A stretch of DNA of 64,000 nucleotides, from NCBI GenBank assembly GCA_003259005.1, contig QLII01000001.1, forward strand, positions 248,001 through 312,000. Reading direction: 5' to 3'. Every line of letters begins with the position of its first letter. Within the stretch, counting starts at the first letter, position 1. Below are positions 49,701 to 62,000 of the stretch, in pieces. Made by a program: the position numbers and the translations under genes. Under the pieces are notes generated by a model that had not been told where the DNA came from, ran no database searches, and saw nothing but the letters and a program-made list of their open reading frames with translations. Source of the stretch: Spirosoma telluris (lineage in GTDB: Bacteria; Bacteroidota; Bacteroidia; Cytophagales; Spirosomataceae).

Positions 49701-52700
49701 TAGATGCCCCGGTCTGTTCGGTGTTGGTCCAGGTGATGTTACCACTACAACCGCTGGCCGTCAACGTAGCACTCTGTCCATTCGTAATGGTCGTGGGAGA
49801 GGCCGAAGTAGTCAGATTGCAAACGGGTTGATTAACTGTTACGGTTACACTACTGCTACAAGTATTGGACGCCGATAACGTACAAATAGCCGTATAGGTA
49901 GTTGTCTGGGTCGGATTGACTATGTAAACTGAGCCTTCCTGGGCCGTCCCAATCCAACTAATTGCCCCACTGCATCCACTGACTGTTAAGGTCGAACTTT
50001 GTCCGTTGGTGATCGTGGCAGGCTTCGCGACCACTGAAATAGCGCAAAGGGGATTAAACGTGACCGTGACTTCACTCCGGCAGGTACCTGCTCCATTGAT
50101 GGCGCAAATTGCTGTATAGGAGGTCGTTTGAGTGGGGCTAACTACATAAACTGAGTTCGTTGGTCCACCTACCCAGCTTACTGTTCCGCTACAGCCACTG
50201 GCCGTCAGGGTGGCACTCTGGCCATTGGTGATTGTTGTCGGGCTGGCCACAGTTGTGAGGCAGCAGGCAGGGGTCACCGTAACGCTGGTTGGCGTTTGAC
50301 AGCCATTGGCATCTTTCACGATAATCGCATATGCACCTGCCTGTAAATCGGTAAACTGCGGACTATCCTGATAGCTTCCGCCATTATTAATCGAGTATTG
50401 ATAAGCCCCTGCACCACCCGTAGCACTCAGACTAATAGCGCCGGAGTTCGCACTCGAACAATTGATAATATCCGTCTTGCTCACCGAAACTACCAATGGC
50501 TGAGGCTGGCTTAAACTCACCGAACGTACATCACTTAAACATCCATTCGCGTCTTTAACAACAATCAGATAGGCTCCTGCTGTCAGATTCGAAAATTGAT
50601 TGCTGGCCTGAAAAGTAGCTCCATTGTTTTTCGAGTATTGATAAGCCCTGAGCCGCCTGAAGCACTCACCGTTATACTTCCCGAATTACCGCCAGAACAG
50701 GCCACATCGGTTTGGCTTATACTAAAGGTAACCGCATCTGGCTGAGTGACCTCCGTCGTTGGTGCATCCAGGAGGCAGTTATTGGCATCTCGTACAATAA
50801 TATGATAAGTTCCTGCCGACAGACCCGTAAATTGGTTGCTCGTCTGATAACTCGATCCATCGGTAATCGAATAGCGATAGGGGGCGGTACCGCCTGTAAC
50901 CTGCACCGAAATTGACCCATTAGTACCACTGTAACAGGAAACAGGAGTGGCCGTTGTCGTGGCCGAAAGAGCCGATGGCTGGCTAATCGTTGTTGACTGG
51001 GTCGTGCTTAGGCAACTGTTAGCATCTTTTGCTACCACCTGATAGATGCCAGCGGGAAGGTTTGTAAACTGATTGCCCGGTTGAAAATTGCTCCCATTAT
51101 CAATCGAATATTGGTAAGCACCTGTACCACCCGACGCCGTTAGGCTGATACTTCCCGTATTGGCACCAAAACAGGTTGTGACATTGGTCTTGCTCAGGCT
51201 AAGCGTAACCACGGCTGGCTGGGTAATCGTTATGGTTTGGGCGGTTGTGGTGCAGTTGTTCCCGTCTTTTACCACCACCTGGTAGGGACCTGCGGCTAAA
51301 TCACTAAACGTACTGCTGGTTTGATAAGTGGCTCCGTTATCCCGAGAGTACTGATACGAACCGCTTCCTCCCGTGGCCGTTACACTGATACTCCCATTGG
51401 TAGCACCGGAACAAGTGGTTACGTTCGTTTTGCCAATCACAACGCTTAGTGTGGCAGGCTGGGTGATCGTGAAGGCTTGTGCCGGAGTTACACAGTTATT
51501 GGCATCTTTTAAGATAACCTGATACGTCCCTGCACCAAGATTTGTAAATTGATTACCAGGCTGGTACGTTGACCCATTGTTTTTTGAATATTGATAGGGA
51601 GCCGTACCGCCACTGGCCGTCAGGGTTATCTGACCGTTGTTTCCCCGGCACAACTCACCTCGGTCAATGTACTGGTAAACGTAAGTGGATCAGGCTGCGA
51701 GATGGTCACTGTCGATTGGCTCGTACTACAGCCGTTGGCATCACCAACCGCTATTGTATAGTCGCCAGCCGCCAAACCCGAGGGCGAGCGTATCGCATCA
51801 AATTCACCTCCATTCAGGGAAAGCCGATAGGGGGGTGTCCCGCCCGATGCCGTCACCGTAAACGAACCGGTAGCACTGCCATTACAGCTAACATTGGTTT
51901 TGGCTACGGTATAACTGATGGCTGAGGGTTGCGTCAGGACGATTGACTGAGCCGACGTCTGGCAACCGTTAACATCGCTGACGACGACCGCATAGGTACC
52001 AGCCCCTAAATCGGTAAACTGATTTCCCTTCTGGAAGGTAGCCCCATTATCTTTGGAGTATTGATAAGGAGCCGTGCCCCCTGTAGCCGTTACGGAGATA
52101 GAGCCCGTGGTGTTGCCAAAGCAACCCGTTACATTCACTTTCGTGGTATTGAAGGCTAATACAGCCGGTTGCGTAAGAGTAGTCGATTGAACGGGTGTCA
52201 GGCAATTATTGCCATACTTGACTACGACTGGATACACACCCGCTCCGAGTGAATTGAAGCGGAAATTGGTGGTAAACGTAGTTCCGTTGTTAATAGATGC
52301 ATACGTCTGACCCAGATCAGCACCACCCGTCAGGTCTACCAGAATCGAACCGTTCTGCAAACCATTACAACTCACGTTGGTCACCTGTGGCGTAATTGTA
52401 GGAGCTACCGAGGATGACATCTGATAAGAAGCGGGCTTCACCACACAACCATTGGCATCTTTCACCACTAATGCATAAGAACCTAGCCCTAAGCCGGTGA
52501 AAAGGGGACTGGTCTGGTACGTCTTTCCATCATCGAGCGAGTATTGATAAGGTGATGTTCCCCCAGTTGCTGTTACGCTGTAGGCTCCTACACTGAGTCC
52601 AGGGCAAGTCTGGGTCATTGACGTTACACTGGCTTCTATCGCTGATGGCTGGTTAATGACTACGTTCTGGGCTGATGTGGTACACCCATTCGCATCTTTT

Positions 52701-55700
52701 ACTACGACCTGGTAAGTGCCAGCCGCAAGTCCGGTAAACTGGTTACTGGTCTGGAAGGTAGCCCCATTATCTTTTGAGTACTGATAAGCAGCCGTACCCC
52801 GGAGGCCGTTACCGTAATACTGCCTGTACTGGCACTAAAGCAGGTGGTCACATCAGTTTTGGCCGTAGTAAAGGAGACAGCCGTGGGCTGGCTAATGACG
52901 ACGGTCTGGCTGGAACTGGTACAGGCATACCCATCTCGCGCCACAACGGTATACGTTCCAGCAGCCAACCCTCGAAGAAAGGTCCCTGATACGTTTGGCC
53001 GTTATCAATCGAGTACTGAAATTCATTCCGCCCCCCCGAAGCCGTTAGAGTAATCGTACCATTTGTACCACCGAAGCAGGTAGTCACGTTGGTTTTCTCA
53101 ACGGTCAGGCTGATTGAGTTGGGTTGATTTATTGTAAGAGTCTGAACGCCACTCAGGCAATTGTTCGCATCTTTAACAACAATCAGGTAGGTGCCTGCTG
53201 CCAGATTCGGAAATTGATTGCCTGGCTGAAAGCTGGCTCCATTATTTTTTGAGTACTGATAAGCCCCCGTACCACCCGAAGCACTCACTGTGATACTCCC
53301 CGAATTACCCCCAAAACAGGTCACATCCACTTGGTCGGTACTAAAGGCAACCGCATCCGGTTGAGAGACCTCCGTCGTTGGTGCATCCAGGAGGCAGTTA
53401 TTGGCATCGCGTACAATAATATGATAAGACCCCGCTGACAGGCCTGTAAACTGATTACTCGTCTGATAGGTAGATCCATCAGTAATCGAATAGCGATAGG
53501 GCGCTGTGCCCCCGTTACCTGCACCGTAATTGACCCATTGGTGCCACTGTAACAGGAAACAGGAGTGGCCGTTGTCGTGGCCGACAGGGCCGGTGGCTGA
53601 TTAAGTATAACCGATTGAGCATTCGCTACGCAACCGTTGGCGTCTTTCACCACCACCTGGTATGTTCCGGCGGGAAGATTTGTGAATTGATTGCTGGCCT
53701 GAAAGGTAGCCCCGTTGTCTTTGGAATATTGGTAGGGGCCTGTACCACCGGAAGTCGTTACCGAAATGGAGCCTGTACTGTTTCCGAAGCAACCCGTTAC
53801 ATCGCCTTTTGTTGTACTAAACGCTAACAAGGTGGGTTGCCCAATGGTCACGTTCTGAGCCGTGGTTACGCAGTTGTTGGCGTCTTTCACCACTATCTGA
53901 TAGGTGCTCGCGGGAAGACTAGTAAATTGATTGCTGGCTTGAAAAGTGGCCCCGTTGTCTCGGGAATATTGATATCCACTCGTACCGCCCGATGCCGTTA
54001 CTGTGATGCTGCCATTCGTCCCGCCGAAGCAGGTGGTCACGTCGGTCTTGCTGATCGCAGCCGTCAGAACCGAAGGCTGCGTAACGGTCACCGACTGTAC
54101 GGCTGTCACGCAGTTATTGGCGTCTTTCACCACTACCTGATAGGTGCCAGCGCTCAGATTATCGAACTGGTTGGCGGGCTGGTAGTTCGCTCCGTTGTCT
54201 TTGGAGTATTGATACCCACCCGTGCCGCCGGAAGCCGTCACCGTAATACGTCCGTTCGATCCACCCGCACAGAGTACGGGCGATGCCGAAGTTGTAATCG
54301 ATATAGCGGATGGCTGGTTAATCGTACTGGTTAGATTTATGGAACAACCGTTTGCATCTCGAACGGTCAGGTAATAGGTTTGGGCTGCTAGACTGTTGTA
54401 TTGCTGTCCAGCCGCTGCCCGTGCCCCACGAAGACCAGCCTGTTGGCTTGTTGCACGCAGCACACTCGGATTGGAAATCAAAGCGGGTCCGTACATCGAA
54501 AAAGTATACTGATAAGGCCCCGTTCCACCTTGTGCGTCAATGGTGATGCGCCCATCATTGCCCCCAAAGCAGCTCACATCTACTTCTGTAAGCGTATAGG
54601 TAAGTGCCGTTGGCTGGCTGATCACAATGTTCTGAGCGGCAGTTACGCAACCGTTGGCATCTTTCACCATAACCGGATAGGTGTCAGCCCCCAGGTCAGC
54701 AAAAAACCGATCGTCTGTATAGCGATTTCCATTATCGATTGAATACAGATAATAGGATGTTCCGCCCGAAGCGCTGACCGATAGGGAGCCGCTGCTGTTC
54801 CCAAAACAATCGCTTACATCCGTCTTAGCCACGGTGAAAGTCAATAAATCGGGTTGGCCGACGGTCACGCTTTGGGCCGCTGAAACACAGCCGTTGGCAT
54901 CCTTCACCACAATCGGATAGGTGTTAGCAGCCAAATCCGTGAATGTGTTACTGCTTTGGTAGGTGGCCCCGTTATCGCGGGAGTATTGATAGGAATCTAT
55001 ACCACCCGATGCATTAACCTCAATAGAACCCGTACTGCTTCCGAAACAGGTTGCATTGGTTTGATTAGCGGTAAACGTTACGACGGTAGGTTCGCTAACC
55101 TCAACTGACTTGCTTTCCGACAGGCAGTTATGCGCATCCTTAACCACGATTGCATAGTTACCCGCTGACAGTCCCGTAAACTGAGCGTTGGTCTGAAACG
55201 TAGTGCCACCATCGCGGGAGTACTGGTAAGGGGCCGTTCCACCTGACGGTATTACTGTAATACTACCACTTGAAGTGCTGTTGCACTGGGCGTTAGTAAC
55301 GGAGGTCTCGGCCACCAAAGCGGAAGGCTGATCAAGCGTAACGTCTATTGATGTATAACAGAAATTAGCGTCATGAATTGTGATATAGTAGGTCTGTGCG
55401 GCTAAGTTGTCGTACTGTTCACCAGCAGCCACCCGCGCTCCGCGACCATCGGCCAATTTGCTGGTTGTGCGTGGGTCATTGGGATTGCGAATCGACGCAG
55501 GGCCATAGGCAGAAAAGAAGTATTCGTAGGGACCTGTACCGCCCGATGCCTCAATTGAGATTCGCCCATCTGTTTCCCCAAAGCAGCTGACATCTGTTTG
55601 GGTAATCGTGTAGGTAACCGCTGTCGGCTGGCTAAGCTCCACCGTCTGAACCGGAGCCGTACAACCATTGGCATCCTTCACCGCAATCCGATAGCTTCCG

Positions 55701-56692
55701 GCTCCCAGTTCACCGAACAGGTTACCATCCTGATACGTATTGCCGTTGTCTTTTGAGTATACATATGAACCCGATCCGCCAGCGGCTGTTACGGTAATAC
55801 TACCTGTTGTTGCATCATGGCAATTTAGGGTACTGGTTATCGCAGTGCTGAACGATACGGGAGCCGGCTGGGTCACGCTAACCGATTGAACCGGCGTTAC
55901 GCAGTTATTGGCATATTTTACCAGTATCGGATAGGTGCCCACTCCCAGCAGATGGAACTGGGTGTCGTTCACATAAGTGGCTCCATTGTTGATCGAAATA
56001 AGGGCTTGACCAATATTGACGCCACCCGATAGCGTGACTCGAATCGAGCCGTCCTGAAGACCATTGCAACTCACATTGGTTACGCTTGGTGTTACGGTCG
56101 GAGCCGTGGGAGCCGTTACCTGATAGGTGGTATTTCCAAACACGCAGCCATTGGCATCTTTAACCTTCAATGGGTAAAAGTTAGCGGGTAAAGAAGTAAA
56201 CAGAGAACTCGCCTGATACGAATCACCCCCATTCAGTGAATATTGGTAAGGTCCTACACCACCACCTGCGCTTGTACTGATCGCGCCTGTACTTAGGCCG
56301 GGGCAGGTAGACGTCACGGACGTAACACTGGCGGTTAGAGGGGCTGGCTGGTTGATGGTCACCGCCTGAGCCGCCGATACGACATTACTCCCGTCCTTTA
56401 CAACAACCTGATAGGTCCCGGCGGTCAGATTCGTGAATTGGGGAGTATCGGTAAAGGTAGCGCCGTTGTCTTTGGAGTAGAGGTAGTTACCCGTCCCTCC
56501 CGATGCCGTTATCGAAATGCTCCCCGTCGCCTGACCATTGCAAAGCAAGACATCGGTTTTGGTGTAGGTAAAGGTGGGGGCAGCCGCCAGACCGTCTGAA
56601 TACGTTGCCTTATCAGTGGTGGTCGCGTTGACTTGAATTGACCCTGCCAATAGCCAGACTAAAGCCAGAAGAAATACGTATAAGTTTTTCAT
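43765..56692 (-). CDS. Giant SprB-repeat, T9SS-secreted adhesin (frame interrupted seven times)
   Basis: The ATG at 56692 gives a signal peptide (MKNLYVFLLALVWLLAGSIQ). Restored length is about 4,311 residues. From about 41 to 2142 there are some 26 SprB-type repeats of about 80 residues (consensus SYQYSKDNGATFQ, F.NL.AGTYQVVVKDANGC). Then come 17 Cys-bearing Ig-like repeats (about 2143-3448), about five more SprB-like repeats, and a T9SS type-A sorting domain (LTILPNPSSGEF to STKLLIAR) in the last 82 residues. Six breaks (53509, 52969, 52797, 51643, 50646, 45361) need one base each in G/C runs; 44763-44770 needs two more bases or one fewer. SprB in Flavobacterium johnsoniae is the mobile gliding adhesin. 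It is probably surface-exposed; ligand unknown. Confidence 0.9.
46351..50265 (-). repeat. Array of 17 tandem ~77-residue Ig-like coding repeats
   Basis: Seventeen consecutive repeats within the giant gene. Each opens with C, contains ITNGQS(A/S)TLTASGC, a W and a run of the type NPTQTTTYTA, and ends TVTVNQP. Each has four cysteines at fixed places. Two subtypes, WVGGPTNSVYVV (A) and WTNTEQTGSSIVV (B), recur in an A-A-B order in several places. The DNA repeat is about 230 bases. Confidence 0.9.
50266..56572 (-). repeat. Array of ~26 SprB-type coding repeats
   Basis: About 26 repeats of roughly 243 bases, each with one CFG-type cysteine near the start and DANGC or DANNC near the end. Two repeats carry the same insertion of about 20 residues (around 55396-55531 and 54382-54513). 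One pair of repeats (53361-53600) is almost identical to another (50740-50984). Confidence 0.88.
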
Positions 56693-56730
56693 AAAAAAGG
56701 AAGGCTTGGCTTCGTAGTTGGGCACATTTT

Positions 56731-56818
56731 TCAAACACAGAGGCACAGAGATCACAGAGAAATAAATGGCTGATTTCAAGAAAATTAAACTCTGTGTTCT
56801 CTGTGCCTCTGTGTTTGA
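56731..56818. repeat. Long inverted repeat between adhesin and upstream gene
   Basis: TCAAACACAGAGGCACAGAG and nine more bases (56731-56759) pair with 56790-56818 at 28 of 29 positions around a 30-base spacer. The sequence (CACAGAGGCACAGAG) has the look of a dispersed repeat. It lies in the 153-base gap before the giant gene and could form an attenuator or RNA-processing hairpin within the operon. Confidence 0.8.
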
Positions 56819-56845
56819 CTATGTGGCATTATATTGCTCAAGTAC

Positions 56846-59040
56846 CTATTTTGGGATCGTATAGCTAATTGTGAGCTCGTTCGTGCTGGCATAGTAACCA
56901 TCTTTCATCATCGTTTTGATGACGTATCGATAGGGGACATTCTCCGTTTCGGGTCGGTCAGAGAGGGTCGATTCGGTTGGGGAAAGCTCCCGCAGGACGC
57001 TGAGTTTATCGCCGGGTGCCTGTCGAAAAATATAGAGCTTGTCGATGCCCGGATCGGTCGGGGCCTGCCAGTTCAGGACAATCTGCTTCGTCGTTTGATC
57101 AATGGTGGCTTTGAAATCGGCGATGTTGATTTTTCGGACAAAAAATGGCGTTTCAATCACCAGAGGCTTTGTTGGTTCTGCCTGATTTCCAGCTTCATCC
57201 ACACACATAAGCACGTAGACGTAAATCCGTTTTTCCTGAACTGTTGTGTCTGTAAACGTATTAACCCGGCGCTTTTTGAAGTCAGCAATCACCGTCCAGG
57301 CTGTATCACTATCGACCGCCGATGTGGGAACCGACCGCCGATACAAGAGCGTACTGGCCAGATCCTCATCAATGTTTTCACCCCACTTCAGCGTCACTTT
57401 ATGGTCGTCGACGGTATAATCGTTGAAGGCCACCTGCGTAGGAGGGGTTATATCCGGGCGTTTCAGAACGAGTACTTTTGAATACGAAGAGTGATTAAAC
57501 CGGCGGTCAATGGCCAGCACGTAGTAGTAAATTTTGTGGTTGAGCAAGGTAACGTCAACCGAATCGGTAAACGCGTTTTGGGTAATAAATTCCTTGATGC
57601 GCCGAACCGGAGCCGAGGCCGAGTCATTCGCCATGAACACATAATACCCCTGCATGTCGCGCTCACTGTTGGCATCCCATTTGATGCGCACAACACCCGC
57701 TTTGTCGATCTCACCGGTTAGACCCGCGGGGCCGCTGGTGGAATACTGTCGGCCAACTGAACCAGCGTCGGGAAGGACGGAATGGCGTAGCCCTCCCGGT
57801 TGAGCACGGCTACTGAATAATAAGTGGCATCATATACGCTATCGACAATAATCGTTCGCTGCGTAATGGGCAATACCTTCGTGAACTCCACAAAATTGCT
57901 ATCCACATAGGCCGATCGCCGGATCACAAACCCCTTGATCTTGCTATTGAGTGCTTCAGGAAACGTCCAGTTGAGTCGTGCTCGGGTCGTATCGATCATC
58001 GTCCCTGTCACCCGAACAGGCGGCAAGGGCGGCACTCCTCTTCCCTTCACCATGTTGGAGGGTGCGCCAAGCTCCTGGAAAATGGTCGAACCCCGAACCC
58101 GGTAGTAGTAGACAGTTTCGTTATTAGCCAGACTATCCGAATAGCGAGACATCGAATCGGAGTCGGGCGTCAGGTTCGTGACCGGCATGGAACTGATTTG
58201 CCGGTAGCGGATGCTATCCGTTGCGCGCTCAATCGTGTACGAATTAAAGCTGCTTTCCAGTTTACGGTAGTTCCACAACAGACCAGCCCGCTTATCGGCA
58301 AACAACACACTCAAATCCTGAACAGCAGGCAGCGGTTCAGCTTCGCCAGCTGTCAGTAGAATATGCCCTTCGGTTACCCGAAGTATTTTCGTGGGTACCA
58401 GCGTGCGGATTGTATAGAGATACCTGGTGCCTTTTTTTACCGTCGAATCCGTTATTCCCAGGCCAGCCACCTGAGCAGCGGCAAAACTGAACGAAGCCCC
58501 CCATAAAGCAGCCCCATAATGGTCGTTCACCGAAACCGTGTCCTTTTTAGTCGGTGAATTCTGGGCGGCCAGGCTCCCTTTCATGGTGTGATCGGCGATC
58601 ATGGCGTGATAGGGCGTTCGCTTATTGATGTACCGTACCCAGCCTGCATTGGTAGGTGGTTTAATTGCTTTTCCTCCCCCCAGAACGGTACGGTTAGTCA
58701 GGAAATACTGGACCGAGTCGATCATAATGTCATTCATCATGGCATTTACATTCGCCGAATCCCGACCTTCCTTCACGAGCGTGAAGCGAATGACTTCATA
58801 GCCATATACATTCGCCTGTTGCCAGACCGCTGGTGAGCTGGGAAACCAGCGCAGTACGTTCCGGGTTGGCTGAGCCCTGCCCACTACATAGATCGTTGGA
58901 CCCGTTCGTCCGTTGGGCGGGCCTGGGATATTGACCTGAGCATCCGTATGCGTTGGCAACAGCATAGCGAACACACTCAGCAAACCGATGAGCAGGCAGG
59001 ATCGTGTAGCAGTTACCAGACTAGTTGAGAGAGGAGACAT
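56846..59040 (-). CDS. Secreted fibronectin type III-rich protein (frame interrupted once)
   Basis: The ATG at 59040 starts a signal peptide (LLIGLLSVFAMLLPTHTDA). Restored length is 731 residues. FnIII-type beta-sandwiches can be read through most of it: WNYRKLESSFNSYTIERATD, VRVTGTMIDTTRARLNWTFP, GVVRIKWDANSERDMQGYYV and VTLKWGENIDEDLASTLLYR. Unlike many T9SS cargo proteins it ends (NELTISYTIPK) without a recognisable sorting domain. The frame breaks in CCCC at 57728-57731 (coding-strand C); one base restores it. It follows the next protein by 39 bases and precedes the giant adhesin by 153, so it is part of the same operon. Confidence 0.82.
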
Positions 59041-59079
59041 AAAAAGCACGTAAATAAGTTTGGGAGGTGTAGAGCAGCG

Positions 59080-62000
59080 TTAGTTACACTTGGTGCCAAG
59101 CGATATATCGATACTGCCCCCACCTTTATATAGACAGACTTCGGTGGTATACGATTTCCAGGATGTACTACAGTGTAGTACAGTATTATGCCATCCGCCC
59201 CACCAGCAGTTCGTTTCGGGATACCAGATGGTAAGGTTGTTACACAGGATGCGGGCATAAAAAGACAGTGTGCCATTAAAGTAGAGGGGGTCCATACCCC
59301 CTGCGTTCAGGTTGGCACTCACCGTAGCCTGAGCAAGGTCATAGTCGCTTCCACCAACCCGCACACCTGCCCGCCCCGAAGCTGAGAAATAGACGCTTAG
59401 CGTGGCGTACCAATCTTTCGTTTGCCGGACATTAGCGCAGTATACATTCTTCTGGAGGAGGAATTTAAGCCCCATATTGAAGTTCAGTTCGGCGTAGAAA
59501 ATGGAGCCGCGCATCATACCCGTGCCGCCCCGCAAATCGTAGGCAAAGCCTAGCCCGGAGCCCCCATTCTGAAACGGAGAAGGGAGCGAACTTCCGGTAA
59601 CCAGATAGGCCGTAGCCGAACCCGTAAAGGTTCCTTTCTGGAAACTCAGGCTGAGTGGTGTGGCGGGCTTACCAACGTAGATGTACCAGCTATTGGCACT
59701 GAAATACATGTCGACATTGCCAACCTTGTTATTTGCATACGACCCGTGCAGCGAACCATCGGGCGTGCTGAAATAGGCCGCTCCGGCAACAATTAGCTCA
59801 TTCGTGGAAAAGTTATAGTCGACCCCCAGATTGGCCGTCATAATGGCCGACGATTGGGCCGGGCGAGGCACACTAGCCGACTTATCGGTCATGCTACCCG
59901 CGGTACTCGTAGGCAGGGTCTTGTAGGTGCTGGCCAGGTTAGCCCCCCCACTAGCGCCGAAGTTGCCAATCTTGGCACTCACAAACAGGCCTATGCGGGT
60001 CAGCCCATAACTACCACTCATTTCCATCATGAACCCCCCGTACCATCCAGCGTTTTTCCCGCATCGAACGAGGATCGAAAAGCCAGGGCGAACATGACCC
60101 CATAATTATCTTTCTTCGGTTCGTAGGCCATACCAGTCATCGAAAAATCGCTGGTTTTCTGCGGCTTACGCTCCATGTTGATCGCGAAGCCACCGCCTAG
60201 GCCATATAGCTCCATGGGGCCAATTCGAATGCCAACGGGCAGGGTCACCATAGCGTCCAGATAGAAATAGTAGTAGTCGTTGACGCGGCCGAAAATGGAT
60301 TTCACATCCACCGTAACCGAGCTGCCCATAGCGGCCCCAACATTGATATTTAACGTTCCTTTAAAGCCATTACCGAAAATGGGGTCCTGCCGCATGAACT
60401 CCAGTCTCCCCTTTATTTTGAACGCGGAGAAATCGGCATCAATAGCAAAATTGTTTAAAGCGACCCCGCTCAAGTCCCACGAATCTTCGCCGTTAATGGT
60501 GGTTTTTGTCCAGGTGATATCCCCGTCGACCTTAGCCGCAAACGATTTGCTTTGCAGGGTCAAATCCAGTCCCAGACCCAGAATGAAGGTGGGTTGTCGG
60601 GAACTGTTTTGCCCGAAACTGGCCTGAACGCGTCGGATTTGGAGTGGAAAACCACCTAAGCTATTGGTTTCATCTTTGTAGCCGAAGCTCGTTACCGAGA
60701 TGTAGGGCTCTACGGTCTGGAGAACCAGATTCTGGAAGTTGATCTGTTTGAAGCCAACATCTTTGGCCGTTCCGGCACCGGCTCCGCCAGATACATCGCC
60801 CGACAGGTTGACGCCAAATGCCCAGGTGCCCGATAAAACGGCTTTCGGTTTAAAGGTACCCTGCGACACTTTTAACTCCACGTACGAATTAGGAGCCAAC
60901 GTTGCCTGACCACCGAACATATTGAGTGGCTTCAAATTGCCGATGCCGATGGTTAACGAATACTCTTCCTGAATGGGGTCGATCAGGCCCCGGTAGGTCA
61001 GAATTTCAGGAACGTCTTTGGGGTTCGTTGAGGTGCTTACTGTCTGGCCTTTTTTCGATGCGATGGGTAATTTAATCCGACCCGCCAGCGAAAGGCGCTG
61101 AAACTCATTTCGTTTAATAGAAAGATTTAATGTATCGAGCGATAAGGGCCAGCCACCGGCAGCGCCATTCTCGAGGGCAATCATGTTGTAGGCAAACAAC
61201 GAGAAAGTCATCCCGGTACCATCAATGAACAGGTCCTTGGTCCCGAATGCCCGGAGCGGATCATCGGCGGATGGTGTTGAGGCAGCAGCGCCATTGGCTG
61301 GCTTTTTAGAGGCCGCAATTTCTTTAGGGAGTAACACCTTAAGTGTCTTGATATACACCCCCGCCAGGCGGCAAACTCAGTGGCATCTTTATAGGTGGGG
61401 TCGTAATTGATCAGCGCAGTTTTCATGTCGGCAGAGGACATGTCGTCGCTGAAATCAAAGGTGGCATCCTGCACCACAAACCCAACTTTCTTAGCAAACT
61501 TAGCCAGTGAAAAGGCGGGCAGGCTGATGCTGAACACAAAGTTCTGGAAACCCTGGATCTGCGTTTTAATGGTGGTCGATACGGGTTGGCCCGCCAGTAC
61601 TGCACCGGTTTTCTCGTCGATGCGAACAAACGTACTGGATGTCAACCCAAGCGTAGCCGAAAGGGAAATCTGTTTGAACTTGCCGCAGTCAAACTCCAGC
61701 GAAGTTTGATCCGACATCACACCGGTTTGACTGATCGTGCCTCCATTCAGCTGGAGGGTCATGCTTGAACCGATGTTGAAGGTGTAGTTGCCCAGCAGAA
61801 CCAGCTTGGCCGTACCGGCAAAACCGGTTCCCTGGATGTATTTAAGCTTATCGATACCAAAGAAAATCTCACGTCCTTTGATGTAAGCGCGCACATAAGC
61901 CGACATTTCGATGTAGCCCGGAAAGAACGTTACCTTGTTGATTCCCAGTAGTAAACCCGTCGAATCTTTCGCATTGGTTGCTCCGTTCGTGGCGGCACCG

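Noticed and set aside
46351-50265. Regularly spaced repeats resembling a CRISPR array
   Set aside because: The unit is about 230 bases, in frame, diverged at third positions and protein-coding; there are no short identical repeats with unique spacers and no cas genes.
4334-53513. Programmed frameshifting as the explanation of the split genes
   Set aside because: The sites lack canonical slippery heptamers and downstream structures, occur in unrelated genes, and all fit loss of one base in a mononucleotide run.
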